Positions 44,663-54,245 are shown, counted from the stretch's first letter. The stretch is DNA of 64,000 bases from Pseudoalteromonas xiamenensis (GCF_030994125.1 NZ_CP099917.1:1178001-1242000), one strand, 5' to 3'. Numbers and translations are program-made. Notes: generated by a model from the letters alone, not told the origin.

Positions 44663-45136
44663 TTACAACAACCACGTCGGTTCAATAGGAATAAACCGGC
44701 TGACACTATTAATCAACGTATTAGAGGTTAACTGCTCGACGCCAATAACCCACGTTTCGACACCATATTTTTGGGCAACTTTTTGCATCAATAAATCAAA
44801 GTCACCATCACCTGAAAGCAAGCAAACTACATCAACTTCAGAGGCAAGCTCTAGCACATCGATGGTGATCCCAACATCCCAATCTCCTTTTGCAGAGCCA
44901 TCCTTTCGCTGAATGAAGGGTTTAAGTTTTACATTAAAACCAATGTGCGAAAGCGCTTTTTGAAACTTATGTTGTGAATCCTCATTCGGCGCAACGGCAT
45001 ACGCATTGGCGACCGCAATGTTTCCTTGCTCCGATAAAAATTGCCAAACATGACGATAATTAAATGGTCGTGAGTAGGTATCTCGTGTGGTGTAATAAAT
45101 ATTTTGCACATCCACAAAAACAGCAATGTTTTTCAT
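44663..45136 (-). CDS. NYN-domain (LabA/DUF88-like) protein
   Basis: The 157-residue protein is a compact PIN-like NYN domain: NIAVFVDVQNIYYTT at the N-terminus, KGDWDVGITIDVLELA and CLLSGDGDFDLLMQ carry the conserved acidic residues (Asp8, Asp85-type and the GDGDF aspartates) of a metal-dependent nuclease site, and the end VIGVEQLTSNTLI, SRFIPI is typical. NYN proteins cleave RNA or act as RNA-processing factors. It is located between the protease and ppiC genes without overlap. Confidence 0.88.
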   Translation of the reverse strand: MKNIAVFVDVQNIYYTTRDTYSRPFNYRHVWQFLSEQGNIAVANAYAVAPNEDSQHKFQKALSHIGFNVKLKPFIQRKDGSAKGDWDVGITIDVLELASEVDVVCLLSGDGDFDLLMQKVAQKYGVETWVIGVEQLTSNTLINSVSRFIPIEPTWLL

Positions 45137-45186
45137 AACCTTCTTTGCTTAATTAAATAAAACTTCAGCCAATCCAGTTTGTGCAC

Positions 45187-45465
45187 TCAAGTACGATACA
45201 ATACTTTAATTACGTGCCAACCAAATTTAGTTTTAACGATTTGCGGAGTAAGTACTTCGCAAGTGAAGCAGACCTTATCGAATTGCGGCACCATGGTACC
45301 GCGCTTAAACTCACCTAAATCCCCACCTTTTTTACCAGAAGGACACGTTGAATACTTTTTTGCCAAGGTTTGGAACTTAGCCCCTTTCTTAAGTTGCTGT
45401 AGAATGTCGTCCGCTTGCTCTTTATGCTTTACCAATATGTGTAATGCGTGTGCTGTACTCGCCAT
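45187..45465 (-). CDS. ppiC: Peptidyl-prolyl isomerase C (parvulin)
   Basis: The 92-residue protein aligns end-to-end with E. coli Ppi[53 protein letters not shown] and [12 protein letters not shown]. It is a cytoplasmic single-domain parvulin that isomerises X-Pro bonds. The gene stands alone with about 50 bp to the NYN gene. Confidence 0.93.
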   Translation of the reverse strand: MASTAHALHILVKHKEQADDILQQLKKGAKFQTLAKKYSTCPSGKKGGDLGEFKRGTMVPQFDKVCFTCEVLTPQIVKTKFGWHVIKVLYRT

Positions 45466-45757
45466 TATGTTCTTTTCTTACCATTTAACGTCTTTCATCT
45501 TCATTAAATGTAATGATACACGAAATTGACGTTAAGCATGAACGTAACGATATTCAGGCGAACTGGAGAGTAAAGCATTATACCAAACAAGACTCTCGAT
45601 CCTGTTTCATATCAATACGCTAAACCCCGATTGTTCCCGCCGTTCACATCAACAGACACATTTACTTTTTTGTCATCGCGACCTTTTGACAAGTATTATT
45701 TTCGAAAAGTGGAGATTTGACCTACGCTAACTCTATATGGGAAAAGAGGTTCGACAC

Positions 45758-46525
45758 GTGAGAATTAAAATTGAATGGTTAAAGTTAAGCTTATTCGCGT
45801 GTCTCTATTCGCTCTTGCTCGTTTCGGCTGGGTTCTCCAAACAAACTTTTTCTAGTACCTTATCTATTTCAGTAGGTTGGAACAAACCACCGTACGTCGT
45901 CGAAGAGCAAAACTCTGGATTTGAGCTCGAGATGGTGTCTGCAATTTTCAAAAAAATGGGATACCCTGTTAGTTACGTCTATGTGCCGTTTGGCCGCTCG
46001 AACACCCTAATAAAACTAGGCAGAGTGGATGCCGCTTTAACAATGAATCAACGAATGGATACCGAAGGCCTCGAGCTCAGCGATCCGTATATTTCTTATC
46101 AAAATGCAGCCATCAGCTTAAAAGGACGCAGCATAGAAATCAGTTCGATACAGGATTTGGAGCACTACTCAATTGTTGGATTCCAAAATGCCTCTGTCGT
46201 CCTCGGCAATGAATATCGGATAGCGACAAGGAAATGTCCTCTTTATTTAGAGTTACCCGATCAACGTAAGCAGGTCGAACTGTTGTTAAAAGGCAAAGTA
46301 GATTTCGTCATCATGGACATCAATATTTTTAACTATTTAAGTACCGAATTAATGGGTAGTTCACACATGTCTAATGTTGTTGTTCACCGACTTTTTCCAA
46401 AAACGAACTATCACGTTGCGTTCACGAGCAAAGAGCTTATGCTAATTTTCAATGCGGAGATGAAAACGTTTAAGCAATCCGATGAGTATTCTAATCTCGT
46501 GGCAAAATATGAGTTTTTGCACTAA
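45758..46525 (+). CDS. Extracellular solute-binding protein family 3
   Basis: A GTG at 45758 has AAGAGG eight bases upstream and directly starts a signal peptide (MRIKIEWLKLSLFACLYSLL); an ATG at 45737 lacks a binding site. The 255-residue protein has the SBP_bac_3 pattern: SVGWNKPPYVVEEQNSGFEL, a first lobe with VDAALTMNQRM and the second-lobe hinge NAAISLKGR. No ABC permease or ATPase gene is adjacent, so it may be an orphan periplasmic binding protein or sensor. Ligand likely a polar amino acid, but not certain. Confidence 0.8.
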   Translation: MRIKIEWLKLSLFACLYSLLLVSAGFSKQTFSSTLSISVGWNKPPYVVEEQNSGFELEMVSAIFKKMGYPVSYVYVPFGRSNTLIKLGRVDAALTMNQRMDTEGLELSDPYISYQNAAISLKGRSIEISSIQDLEHYSIVGFQNASVVLGNEYRIATRKCPLYLELPDQRKQVELLLKGKVDFVIMDINIFNYLSTELMGSSHMSNVVVHRLFPKTNYHVAFTSKELMLIFNAEMKTFKQSDEYSNLVAKYEFLH

Positions 46526-46826
46526 CGGTATACCTAATTTTGTCCACACAATGCGGCTAATAAACTGAGCTTGGTGTTTTTGAACTGATTCGTCAATAGA
46601 ACCTCAACCAAGCCCCTTCGCCAGAGAATGACCGATGCCCCACAAATATGTATCTAATTACTTTTAACGTTTCAAAAAATTGACACTCGATGAATTGCAG
46701 AACGCGTATTTACAATAAGCTGGCTATTTAACCACCGCTTTAAGGAAAATTTACATCAACACGTCGTTTTTTAGCTTGGTCTGAAAAATGCATAAAGGCA
46801 TTACCACCACTGAGAATGTCACTATA

Positions 46827-47141
46827 ATGAATAAAAGTTCAAATACCGTTTTCGTGTTGAGCGGGTACGCTAAATGTTCGATGACGAACAACGACAAGTA
46901 CAAACACGGTAACAAACATTCTATCGGCTTACTTACCACCGATGAAAATTACCAAAATAACCTGCAACACCTAACCTCCTTTGTTAAAGGGCTTGGTTGG
47001 GACTCCGTCATGTTTTGTCTGGTTGAAAAGATTGATGATATTAATACGTTGGAAAACGACGTTTTGATTTCAAGCTTCATTCGCGCAAAGGAAAATGGCC
47101 AATCTTTGGTGGTTAACGATCACCCTATCACAGTGCATTAA
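46827..47141 (+). CDS. Hypothetical protein, about 104 residues
   Basis: The open frame reaches from ATG 46788, but ATG 46827 (MNKSSNTVFVLSGYAKC) gives the more natural start; neither has a strong binding site. The protein looks soluble and mixed alpha/beta (TVFVLSGYAKCSM, ISSFIRAKENGQSLVVND). I do not recognise it. It is followed by a hairpin terminator, which supports its being a gene. About 250 bp before it show no feature. Confidence 0.45.
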   Translation: MNKSSNTVFVLSGYAKCSMTNNDKYKHGNKHSIGLLTTDENYQNNLQHLTSFVKGLGWDSVMFCLVEKIDDINTLENDVLISSFIRAKENGQSLVVNDHPITVH

Positions 47142-47234
47142 CTTCCCCCAGAGGACAGAGGATTGATGCGTTTTTCGATGAGCCGTTTGGCAAGCTTGTC
47201 ATTTCGTTGACACAACCTAATATAGCGTAGGACT

Positions 47235-47264
47235 AAAAGCAGAACCAAGGAGTTCTGCGCTTTT
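47235..47264 (+). terminator. Hairpin terminator after the 104-residue gene
   Basis: GCAGAAC / GTTCTGC forms the core stem, flanked by AAAA and CTTTT, about 95 bp after the stop. A second weaker hairpin (GCCAGAG / CTCTGGC) follows near 47281-47313. Confidence 0.6.
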
Positions 47265-47419
47265 ATACCCAGTTAATAACGCCAGAGCCAACACTGTTTT
47301 AACGACTCTGGCTAGCTCAACTTTACTAGGTTATAAAGCAGACTATTGACTTTTTAGGGCCATAAACAGTATGAGGGTTATGGCACCTGCAATAAAAAAG
47401 AGTTAGTCAATTTTTGGAC

Positions 47420-47632
47420 CTAACAAAGGCAAGTAAAACCGATTTGACAGCTAGCGTCATCAGAGTGATTGCAACACGCCGATAGATTCTGACGCGATGC
47501 ACATCTGATAGTGTTCTGGCAACCATAAACCTCTGTAAAATTGCCTCCACCTACTTGAGGTGTCGCATCCTGAGGTAGTTTGGTATCTAGTGATAGTTTT
47601 TTAAGTAGCTTTTTTTGAAGCTTTATTTTCAT
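47420..47632 (-). CDS. Candidate class I lanthipeptide-like RiPP precursor
   Basis: Starting at ATG 47632 (AAAGGA eight bases upstream), the 70-residue peptide has a basic leader (MKIKLQKKLLKKLSLDTKL) ending PQDATPQVGGG and a core with seven cysteines and several Ser/Thr, including SACCNHS and the tail GFTCLC. The double-glycine end, LKKL leader and Cys-rich core fit precursors annotated as class I lanthipeptide in Pseudoalteromonas and relatives. No LanB, LanC, LanM, protease/ABC transporter or immunity gene is visible in the window, so the enzymes must be elsewhere. The M23 peptidase that follows is divergent and likely unrelated. Confidence 0.72.
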   Translation of the reverse strand: MKIKLQKKLLKKLSLDTKLPQDATPQVGGGNFTEVYGCQNTIRCASRQNLSACCNHSDDASCQIGFTCLC

Positions 47633-47830
47633 TTTCAATATCCTTTTTGTAGAGTTTTATCGATTTTCATCACCTAACGTGACGTCTCTAAAACTAATAC
47701 AAATCACTAGCATTGTAAAATAAATGTAAGTTACCCCATTAATGTCGAATTCTAAATTAAAAAGTCGATTGGCCCTTAAACCTTTTTAAAACACGCCACG
47801 ACTTAATGTTGTTGCAAAAAGGAATTCAAA

Positions 47831-48433
47831 ATGAAAACAACTATCGTTATTGCACTGTTACTTGTGATGTCATTAAGCGCACGCTCCGAACCTGACATTG
47901 ACTGCACGGTATTTCCATCGCAGCAAACCTCACTTTATGTACTGCCTTACGAAGTCGGCAGTGCATGGATTGTCTATGCCGCAACAGAACATTACCGCAG
48001 CGCTAATCAGGGCGTGGGGACCTATGCCATCGACTTTGTGATGCCAATTGGTACTCAGGTACTCGCAGCAAGAGACGGTGAAGTAGTCAGTACCCAAGCC
48101 ACTTATAAAGATGGTAACAACGAAGATTTAAAAGAAAATTATGTATTCATCAAACATAACGACGGCACTATTGCTCGCTATTTTCACCTGACTTTTAACG
48201 GTGTTTTTGTCAAAGAAGGGGAGCGAGTAAACGCTGGTGAGGTCATTGCGCTAAGTGGCAATACAGGTCAAAGCGGTGGCCCACACTTGCATTTTGATGT
48301 GCAACAATGCGGCCCAAACCTACCTCCCCATTACAACCGCCTACCCTGCGGCCAAACCGTGCCTTTGACCTTTAAAAATACGACCGAGCACAGTTGCGGT
48401 TTAAAAGCAGGTCAAAAGTACACTGCTCTTTAA
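47831..48433 (+). CDS. M23-family metallopeptidase-like protein
   Basis: The 200-residue secreted protein (signal peptide to about SARSEP) has the lysostaphin/LytM fold: GTYAIDFVMPIGTQVLAARDGEVV, VFIKHNDGTIARYFHL, and the zinc-binding HLHFD in GNTGQSGGPHLHFDV. In canonical M23 enzymes a His lies four residues before the Asp of AIDF; here that position is Thr, and no His falls at the alternative position seven residues upstream. The site may be incomplete, as in LytM-like regulators of amidases. Six cysteines in the mature part suggest disulphides. Confidence 0.8.
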   Translation: MKTTIVIALLLVMSLSARSEPDIDCTVFPSQQTSLYVLPYEVGSAWIVYAATEHYRSANQGVGTYAIDFVMPIGTQVLAARDGEVVSTQATYKDGNNEDLKENYVFIKHNDGTIARYFHLTFNGVFVKEGERVNAGEVIALSGNTGQSGGPHLHFDVQQCGPNLPPHYNRLPCGQTVPLTFKNTTEHSCGLKAGQKYTAL

Positions 48434-48455
48434 TGGGTTTGTAGTTTCGAACGAA

Positions 48456-48489
48456 CCAGCCTGAATTCACCATAGTGTATTCAGGCTGG
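48456..48489. terminator. Hairpin between convergent genes
   Basis: A perfect 11-bp stem, CCAGCCTGAAT / ATTCAGGCTGG, with a 12-base loop lies between the M23 and aminotransferase genes. It has no long T-run. Confidence 0.6.
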
Positions 48490-48501
48490 ATAACATGAAA
48501 A

Positions 48502-49497
48502 TTAGCAGACTTTATGCAACCAACCGTGCTTATCTTCCGCCTTACCCCATTGGATTTCATTTAATGCCTGACGCAGAGCGTTGGTGGTTTCACCGCCCTG
48601 ACCAGAGCCTACTTGATGCTCTTTGCCATTGTGGATCAAGGTGCCCACCGGCGTAAGCACCGCAGCTGTACCAGAGAGCGCCGCTTCCGTACCCGGTTTT
48701 GCCGCACGCTCAAGCAATTCGTCTACCGTCAATTCACGTTCTGATACTTTCATACCACGATCGCGCGCTAAAGTGAGGATAGAGTCACGAGTGATGCCGT
48801 GCAGGAAGCTTGCATCTAATGCTTTGGTGATAATTTCATTGCCATCGATAAGCAAGAAGTTAGCAGCGCCGGTTTCCTGAACATCGCCGCCTGGGCAGAA
48901 TAATACTTGATCGGCTTGCACTGAAGCACGAGCTTTCATGATAGGATGTAATGCACTGGCATAGTTACCACCACTTTTAACCATCCCCATGTGAGAAGCG
49001 CAGCGCGCACTGTCTTCAAGCAGCAATCGCAACGGCTTAGCGCCACCAGCGAAGTAATCGCCAACTGGCGATAATAAAACATAAAGTAGAGAGCTATCAC
49101 TAGGCGCTGCCGCTTTGCCGATTGACGCTTCAGTACCGATGTGTGTCGGGCGAATATACATAGAACCCGGTGGGTTTGGCACGTCGTCTGCGTATTGTTT
49201 GACGATGTCTGTAATCATGTTATTCAGCATCGCTTGATCGAATTGAGGCAAAGCCAACAAAGCACTGCTTTGTGCCATTCGCGCCACATTTTTGTCCATG
49301 CGGAAAATATGCACGCTGCCATCGTCGTGGCGAAACGCCTTTAACCCTTCAAAGCAAGTGCTAGAGTAATGTAGCACGTGTGCGCCCGGGTGCAGGGTCA
49401 AACTGTCTGAAGCGACCATCTCTGGAGCACTCCATTGACCGCTCTCAAAACGGGAGATAATCATCTGTGGAATAAAAACTGTACCAAACGCTGACAT
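48502..49497 (-). CDS. ilvE: Branched-chain amino acid aminotransferase (class IV PLP)
   Basis: The 331-residue protein is a fold-type IV aminotransferase: STCFEGLKAFR near the N-terminus, PPGSMYIRPTHIGTEA, the PLP-lysine region MGMVKSGGNYASAL, and VQETGAANFLLI then GITRDSILTLAR. Its length and N-terminal shape fit the BCAT group that makes and breaks down Leu, Ile and Val. It begins at ATG 49497 with AGGAGTCCGTAGCCAC upstream and stands just before the repeat island, with about 230 bp of plain sequence between. Confidence 0.9.
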   Translation of the reverse strand: MSAFGTVFIPQMIISRFESGQWSAPEMVASDSLTLHPGAHVLHYSSTCFEGLKAFRHDDGSVHIFRMDKNVARMAQSSALLALPQFDQAMLNNMITDIVKQYADDVPNPPGSMYIRPTHIGTEASIGKAAAPSDSSLLYVLLSPVGDYFAGGAKPLRLLLEDSARCASHMGMVKSGGNYASALHPIMKARASVQADQVLFCPGGDVQETGAANFLLIDGNEIITKALDASFLHGITRDSILTLARDRGMKVSERELTVDELLERAAKPGTEAALSGTAAVLTPVGTLIHNGKEHQVGSGQGGETTNALRQALNEIQWGKAEDKHGWLHKVC

Positions 49498-49725
49498 GTG
49501 GCTACGGACTCCTGTAAATTCTGTTTTTTTAATGTGGTATTACATATCGGGTTACAGATAAGCAACGACGACATGTTCAATATGGTAGATTGTATACTTA
49601 TGGGCTAGAGTTTGCCCCGCGGATAATTTGATTTCAACCAAAATCATTACAGATAAAGCATAAAATTCCGACTTTCAAAGGTGTGAGGTGTCGTTGAAAC
49701 TCTTATCAGCGAGAATAGCAAAATG

Positions 49726-50572
49726 TTAACTCTTCCCTCTCATAACCGCCCGACTCACTGTCGAATAATGCACGCCAAATTCCTTTGCGATTTCGCTCAT
49801 GGCATACTGCCCGTCTAAACACGCGTTTGCCATGCCCTGCTTTGGGTCGTTTTGGTACATTTGTTTAAAGTGGCTAAGTGGCAATGCACTCGCTCGCTTT
49901 GCTTTATTGGCACTTCGCTGAGGGTTAAATCCGCATCGTCTTGTTCTGTCTTTAAGTGCTGCTCTACAAACTCGCTGCTGCCTAAAAACACCTGATTTTT
50001 TAAGTTCTGCCAAATATCAACGCCGATGCCTTGTGCAACAAAGTCGCTGTAGCGCTTGATGGCGGTCTTTCGCGACTTGGCAAATAACAGCAGTAGCGCA
50101 TCGGTTGCCAACCAATCGGGAGATTTTCTAAGACCGATAGCCGCTTGGTAGCTGCTCCACGGCCACTCTATTGGCGAATCAACCATCCCTTTTCCCGCAC
50201 TGGATTAAGCACAATATAGCGGCATAACTCGAGCAAATAGCTGTCTTTATCGACCAAAATGCTTTTATAGCGCCCTTGAAACAGATGACCAACCCGTTGG
50301 TATTTACGATTAAACTGCTGGGTATAGACACCGTTCAGTTGCCGCATCCCTTTAGCGAGATTCGCATCAGGTGTTTCAACCAATAAATGGTAGTGATTGG
50401 TCATTAAACAGTAAGAATGTATCACCCAATTAAACCGCTCACAGACCGACATTAGCACCGCCAAAAAACGGGCAAAATCGTCTTCATCGCGATAGATAGT
50501 TTGACGCTCATTGCCTCGCGACGTGACATGATACAACGCCCCTGCTAACTGAAGTCGTAAAGGTCAGCTCAT
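49726..50572 (-). pseudogene. RAYT copy A, degraded
   Basis: Compared with the intact copy at 57216-58067, this copy has three lesions. The codon after MS is TGA instead of CGA (near 50566). A base is missing near 50185 (TTTTCCCGC for TTTTGCCCGC), separating the HUH half from MVDSPIEWPWSS. Another T is missing near 49902 (GCTTTGC for GCTTTTGC). All parts are recognisable, including TNHYHLLVE and the C-terminal HTH. The 3' end reads MRGKS rather than ARCKT, so the left terminal repeat is lost. The right repeat and the 5' hairpin remain at 50593-50638. Confidence 0.9.
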
Positions 50573-50592
50573 CACCAAGCCCCAAAAAAGAA

Positions 50593-50638
50593 AAAGGTTA
50601 ACTCACTTCAGTCAACCTTTCGTGCAAGACCTGACCCC
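50593..50638. repeat. 5' hairpin and outer repeat of RAYT copy A
   Basis: AAAGGTTAACT / AGTCAACCTTT (50593-50620) is followed by CGTGCAAGACCTGACCCC (50621-50638). The spacing is shorter than in the other copies because the ATTGCAC segment is missing. Confidence 0.85.
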
Positions 50639-50710
50639 CAGTGCATAATGCATAAGAAATCAGGACTAACATTATTTCCTTATCATGATGAACCAGAGAG
50701 CTCAGATATT

Positions 50711-50741
50711 ACTCTTGGACCAAGTATATTGACCCAAGAGT
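50711..50741 (-). terminator. Hairpin after the GlyGly-CTERM protein gene
   Basis: ACTCTTGG / CCAAGAGT (8 bp) flanks an inner CTTGG-type palindrome, 13 bp after the stop at 50754. Confidence 0.5.
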
Positions 50742-50753
50742 ACAAGCTGGTTA

Positions 50754-53700
50754 TTACAATGTTGGGTTGGGAGCAGTCTCGCTAAACCTCAACTTGCGGA
50801 TGAACCCTGCTAGCAATAGCAGAGACAGTAAGTAAACAGGCATACTTCCGCCACTTTTGTTCTTTGGTTCCGTGACCTCTGGCTCTTTATCTGTATTATC
50901 TTTGTTATCGTCAGCTTTTGTCGTGTCGACGTTAACGACAATATTGCTTGGCTCTGAATAACTCATGCCATCAAATACTCGATACTGAAAGTTTACCTTA
51001 TAAGTAGCATCATTTTCTGGGGTATAAGACATCAGCCCCGTATTACGATTTATCTCGACCACGCCTTTATCTGGTTGTGATACCAATTCGTAAATAAGCG
51101 GGTCTGAATCAGCATCCTGAGCTAAAAGCGGGACGTTAATCACTCCAGACTGGTTAACCTCGAATTCGACTGGCAGTGCCTGCGGCGTCGTATTCGTATG
51201 GTTTACCGTGATGACTTTCTCAATGTGTAGACCATGTTCATTACTTACATTCACGCTAAGCATTGCAGGCTCTAACGTTGAAGTCGATGGTGTATATGTA
51301 AATTCACCCGTTGCTGTATTACTGAAGACAAACTCACCTGAATCAGGTGCGCTAGTCACTCCGAACTGAAGAACCGTATTTTCGTCTATGCCTGATAATG
51401 ACAATGTGCCAATAAGCGGAGTACGCCAGTGGGCAGAAAGTGAACTAGATTCAATAATAAGTGGAGTTCCTTCAATATTAATAGAGATTAAGACGCTTTC
51501 GGTAGTTTTTCCCCCAACACTCATGGAAAGCTCAAACTGGTCTAGTCCGACTTCGCCTGTTGTGGGTGTATAGTTGAAATGACCCAGCGCTCTATCTGAG
51601 AAGGAGATATTGCCTTTGCTCGGTGCTTTAGAAACGTAAAAGCGATAGTTAAAAGCATCTTTTTCATCTAGTAAGGCAAAATTCACGGGTGTAAATTTGT
51701 TGGTATTAAACTCAGCTGCACTCAGCTGAAAAGGCAGCTCAGTACTTTCTGAAATTTTATATAATTCTCTTCCATTATCATGTCGTACAAGCCAATAAGT
51801 ATCCTGACCAATTATTTCAATATCTGCATGGGTTGCGGCCACATCAAGGCTTACCAGCTTACTATATTGTTGGCTAGCCAAATTAAAGGTACCCAGTTCT
51901 TTTTCACAGGTAATATGGAGTTGGCCGTCAAGGTGTTGCTCGATATCAATTAATTTTGACGATGTACATAAGGTCGTGATTTCTTGTTTGTTTCCTTGTG
52001 CAGAAATGGACTGCAAAGTGCCATTAGGCGTCGTCATGTAAAGCTTTTCTACCGCGTTATTGGTAAACGTGTGGAGTGATTTAAGATCGCCGAGGTCCAG
52101 TGATGAGTGGCTGTTTTTAACAAGATTATAGATTGTCGTTTGATTTTTATGTTTAAACACTAGCTCTTTAACGCCATCACCATCAAAGTCTATTTGTGCT
52201 GTAAATCCTGTCTCGTAGTTAGGCATATCAACCAGTGTGACGGTATACTTAACCGTGTCACTATTAAAGTCTTTGATTTCGAATGGTATTGTAATGTCAA
52301 GTATTAAGTGGTTATTTTGGCGAAGATACTCAGGGTTATCATCACCGTCAATATCGCCCAAAAACTGAAAATATCCAAGAACAGGTTTTGTAGTGTATGA
52401 CGAGCCATCCATATTCATTATTTTAGTTTTATAAATATATTCGTCATATGGTTCACCTCTGGTCTGATATACAATTTTATCAACAAGGTTGCTTCCAAAA
52501 GTACCAATAGAAACTCCTGCCAACTCTGACCGTTGCGTTGTACCTCTGCCCGCAATTTCTTTTGCCCATAATTCACTTTGCGTGATAGGAGAAATATTGC
52601 TTAATGTTACAATATCTTGGACTATAAACGCAGGGTCCGGAGTGCCCCAAGGGGAAGCGGCGGCTGTAATCTTTTTATTTACATCAATAATCCTTAATTC
52701 ACCATCTTGGTTGGCTAAATAAACATCACCATGGAATCCCAGTTCAGTTATTTCACCAAATAAAACTTCTTCGACGTGAAGTTTAGTCTTTTGCTCAATC
52801 TTTTCTTTTTTCTCATCACCATACAAGTCTAAATAGTTATAGATATGGTGATAGGTATTAGGTTGATAATCTCCACCTCCTTCTATGAAACTTATACCGA
52901 TAACCTCTTTTTCTCGAGTTAGGTAGTCATAGTATTCTAAATCTAAAGCGTAACGATCATAAGGGTAACCACGACCGCTAAGAACTTCCGCATTAAATTG
53001 ATATAAAGTGTTGTTGAACTTTGATGAACGACCATACTTTGAATAGCCAGGCTCCTGCTTACAACTTTCTAGAGAATTCCCTACAGGCCAAATAACACTG
53101 CCGTTTTTTACGTCGATAGTACAGCCCTCACTAACTACTTCATCTGTTCCATCATCGTTTATATCTTTAGTAAATAAATAGGTGCCTGTTACCGCAAGCG
53201 TACTAACTTGATTTATTTCATTATCTTGAATTCGGTAGATTTTACCGTCCCATGTCAGCATTTCATTGAACAGATGATTGGTAAACTTCCCAACAACAAA
53301 TTCATAGTGTGGTAAGTTGTAGTGCGCTTTGGTTTCTAGTGTATGCATATCGAGTGTATGCATACTGCTTTCATTTATCAGCATGATTTCGACGTCACCA
53401 TCGTTATCTATGTCTTTAAATTTAACGATCTCAGCGGTTACATTTGGGAGCGCTTTTACATATTTTCTAGCAGTTAAATTGAGAAGGTGTACGTTTTGTG
53501 TCTTACTTATAACAACAGCAAAGTGATTATCAGATCGCCTATCATAATAAATTTCGAAAGAATCTATTGATTCATTGTCGCTCTCGAGTTTTATTGAATC
53601 AGTCAGTGTTGTTTTTATACCTTCATTTTCAGAAGGTATATTTACAATATACAATCGTTGTTTGTCATTATTAATCATTGTAACGATGTCTTTTTTATTA

Positions 53701-53837
53701 TCATTATCAACATCGATGATTCTGATATTGCTCAAATCTCTAAAGCTTGAGCAATGCTTTATCTTCTCTACGTAAGCCTGCGATTGCTGGGTTGCTAATA
53801 GCAAGGTGAGAAGTGTTGACGTGATGAAAAATTTCAT
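50754..53837 (-). CDS. Large secreted FG-GAP/cadherin-like protein with GlyGly-CTERM
   Basis: The 1027-residue protein has a signal peptide (to QSQAYVE), an N-terminal region with FG-GAP/VCBS-like integrin beta-propeller repeats (blocks such as IIDVDNDNKKDIVTMIN, FKDIDNDGDVEIMLIN, DINDDGTDEVVSEG, GDIDGDDNPEYLRQN) and, from about residue 720, tandem Ig/cadherin-like repeats with GHFNYTPTTGEVG and ATGEFTYTPST. The C-terminus GGSMPVYLLSLLLLAGFIRK fits the GlyGly-CTERM sorting signal that rhombosortase cuts after export by type II secretion. It is calcium-rich in composition (many DxDxDG motifs). Probable surface adhesin or binding protein; ligand unknown. Start ATG 53837 after AGGAATAAC. Confidence 0.8.
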   Translation of the reverse strand: MKFFITSTLLTLLLATQQSQAYVEKIKHCSSFRDLSNIRIIDVDNDNKKDIVTMINNDKQRLYIVNIPSENEGIKTTLTDSIKLESDNESIDSFEIYYDRRSDNHFAVVISKTQNVHLLNLTARKYVKALPNVTAEIVKFKDIDNDGDVEIMLINESSMHTLDMHTLETKAHYNLPHYEFVVGKFTNHLFNEMLTWDGKIYRIQDNEINQVSTLAVTGTYLFTKDINDDGTDEVVSEGCTIDVKNGSVIWPVGNSLESCKQEPGYSKYGRSSKFNNTLYQFNAEVLSGRGYPYDRYALDLEYYDYLTREKEVIGISFIEGGGDYQPNTYHHIYNYLDLYGDEKKEKIEQKTKLHVEEVLFGEITELGFHGDVYLANQDGELRIIDVNKKITAAASPWGTPDPAFIVQDIVTLSNISPITQSELWAKEIAGRGTTQRSELAGVSIGTFGSNLVDKIVYQTRGEPYDEYIYKTKIMNMDGSSYTTKPVLGYFQFLGDIDGDDNPEYLRQNNHLILDITIPFEIKDFNSDTVKYTVTLVDMPNYETGFTAQIDFDGDGVKELVFKHKNQTTIYNLVKNSHSSLDLGDLKSLHTFTNNAVEKLYMTTPNGTLQSISAQGNKQEITTLCTSSKLIDIEQHLDGQLHITCEKELGTFNLASQQYSKLVSLDVAATHADIEIIGQDTYWLVRHDNGRELYKISESTELPFQLSAAEFNTNKFTPVNFALLDEKDAFNYRFYVSKAPSKGNISFSDRALGHFNYTPTTGEVGLDQFELSMSVGGKTTESVLISINIEGTPLIIESSSLSAHWRTPLIGTLSLSGIDENTVLQFGVTSAPDSGEFVFSNTATGEFTYTPSTSTLEPAMLSVNVSNEHGLHIEKVITVNHTNTTPQALPVEFEVNQSGVINVPLLAQDADSDPLIYELVSQPDKGVVEINRNTGLMSYTPENDATYKVNFQYRVFDGMSYSEPSNIVVNVDTTKADDNKDNTDKEPEVTEPKNKSGGSMPVYLLSLLLLAGFIRKLRFSETAPNPTL

Positions 53838-54132
53838 GTTATTCCTTTAAATTATTATAGCATCGAAGTACTTTGAGACTAGCGATTGGTGACAGGAGGT
53901 AAGTTAGCATAGTTTATTTTAATCTGTAACTGAATTGGGGAAGGTAACGTAGAAAGCGAATGTTGCCTTTTTAACTCCTCTTCAAAAATAAGTATGTTAT
54001 GACACTATGTTTGCTTGTTTCTAGCGTTGCTTTGCACCGCCAGCTCATACATTTTTGCAAATAAAAAAGTCCCCCGAGGGTGGCTTGGAAACGTGACATC
54101 ATGTAAAAACAGGGAGAAATGAACTTAGTCGA

Positions 54133-54245
54133 TTACTTATTTTCGACGAGTTTGCCTCTTCCAATTTCAAACTTTCTTGGCTTGAGTGCTTCTGGAATTT
54201 CGCGCTCAAGGTCAATGGTTAACAGGCCATTTTCAAAGGTCAAGA
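54133..54245 (-). pseudogene. ibpA: C-terminal remnant of an IbpA/Hsp20 small heat-shock protein gene
   Basis: Reading the minus strand from 54245 gives LTFENGLLTIDLEREIPEAL, then KPRKFEIGRGKLVENK and a TAA at 54133, which is the end of an IbpA-type alpha-crystallin protein (compare the [23 protein letters not shown] end of E. coli IbpA). The N-terminal two thirds are missing: upstream lies a 14-bp direct repeat and the left end of RAYT copy B. This is a truncated gene left at an element junction. Confidence 0.75.

Noticed and set aside
47831..48433. M23 peptidase as the maturation protease of the RiPP precursor at 47420
   Set aside because: It is divergent, has its own promoter space and belongs to a cell-wall hydrolase family, not to the C39 or S8 proteases that trim RiPP leaders.
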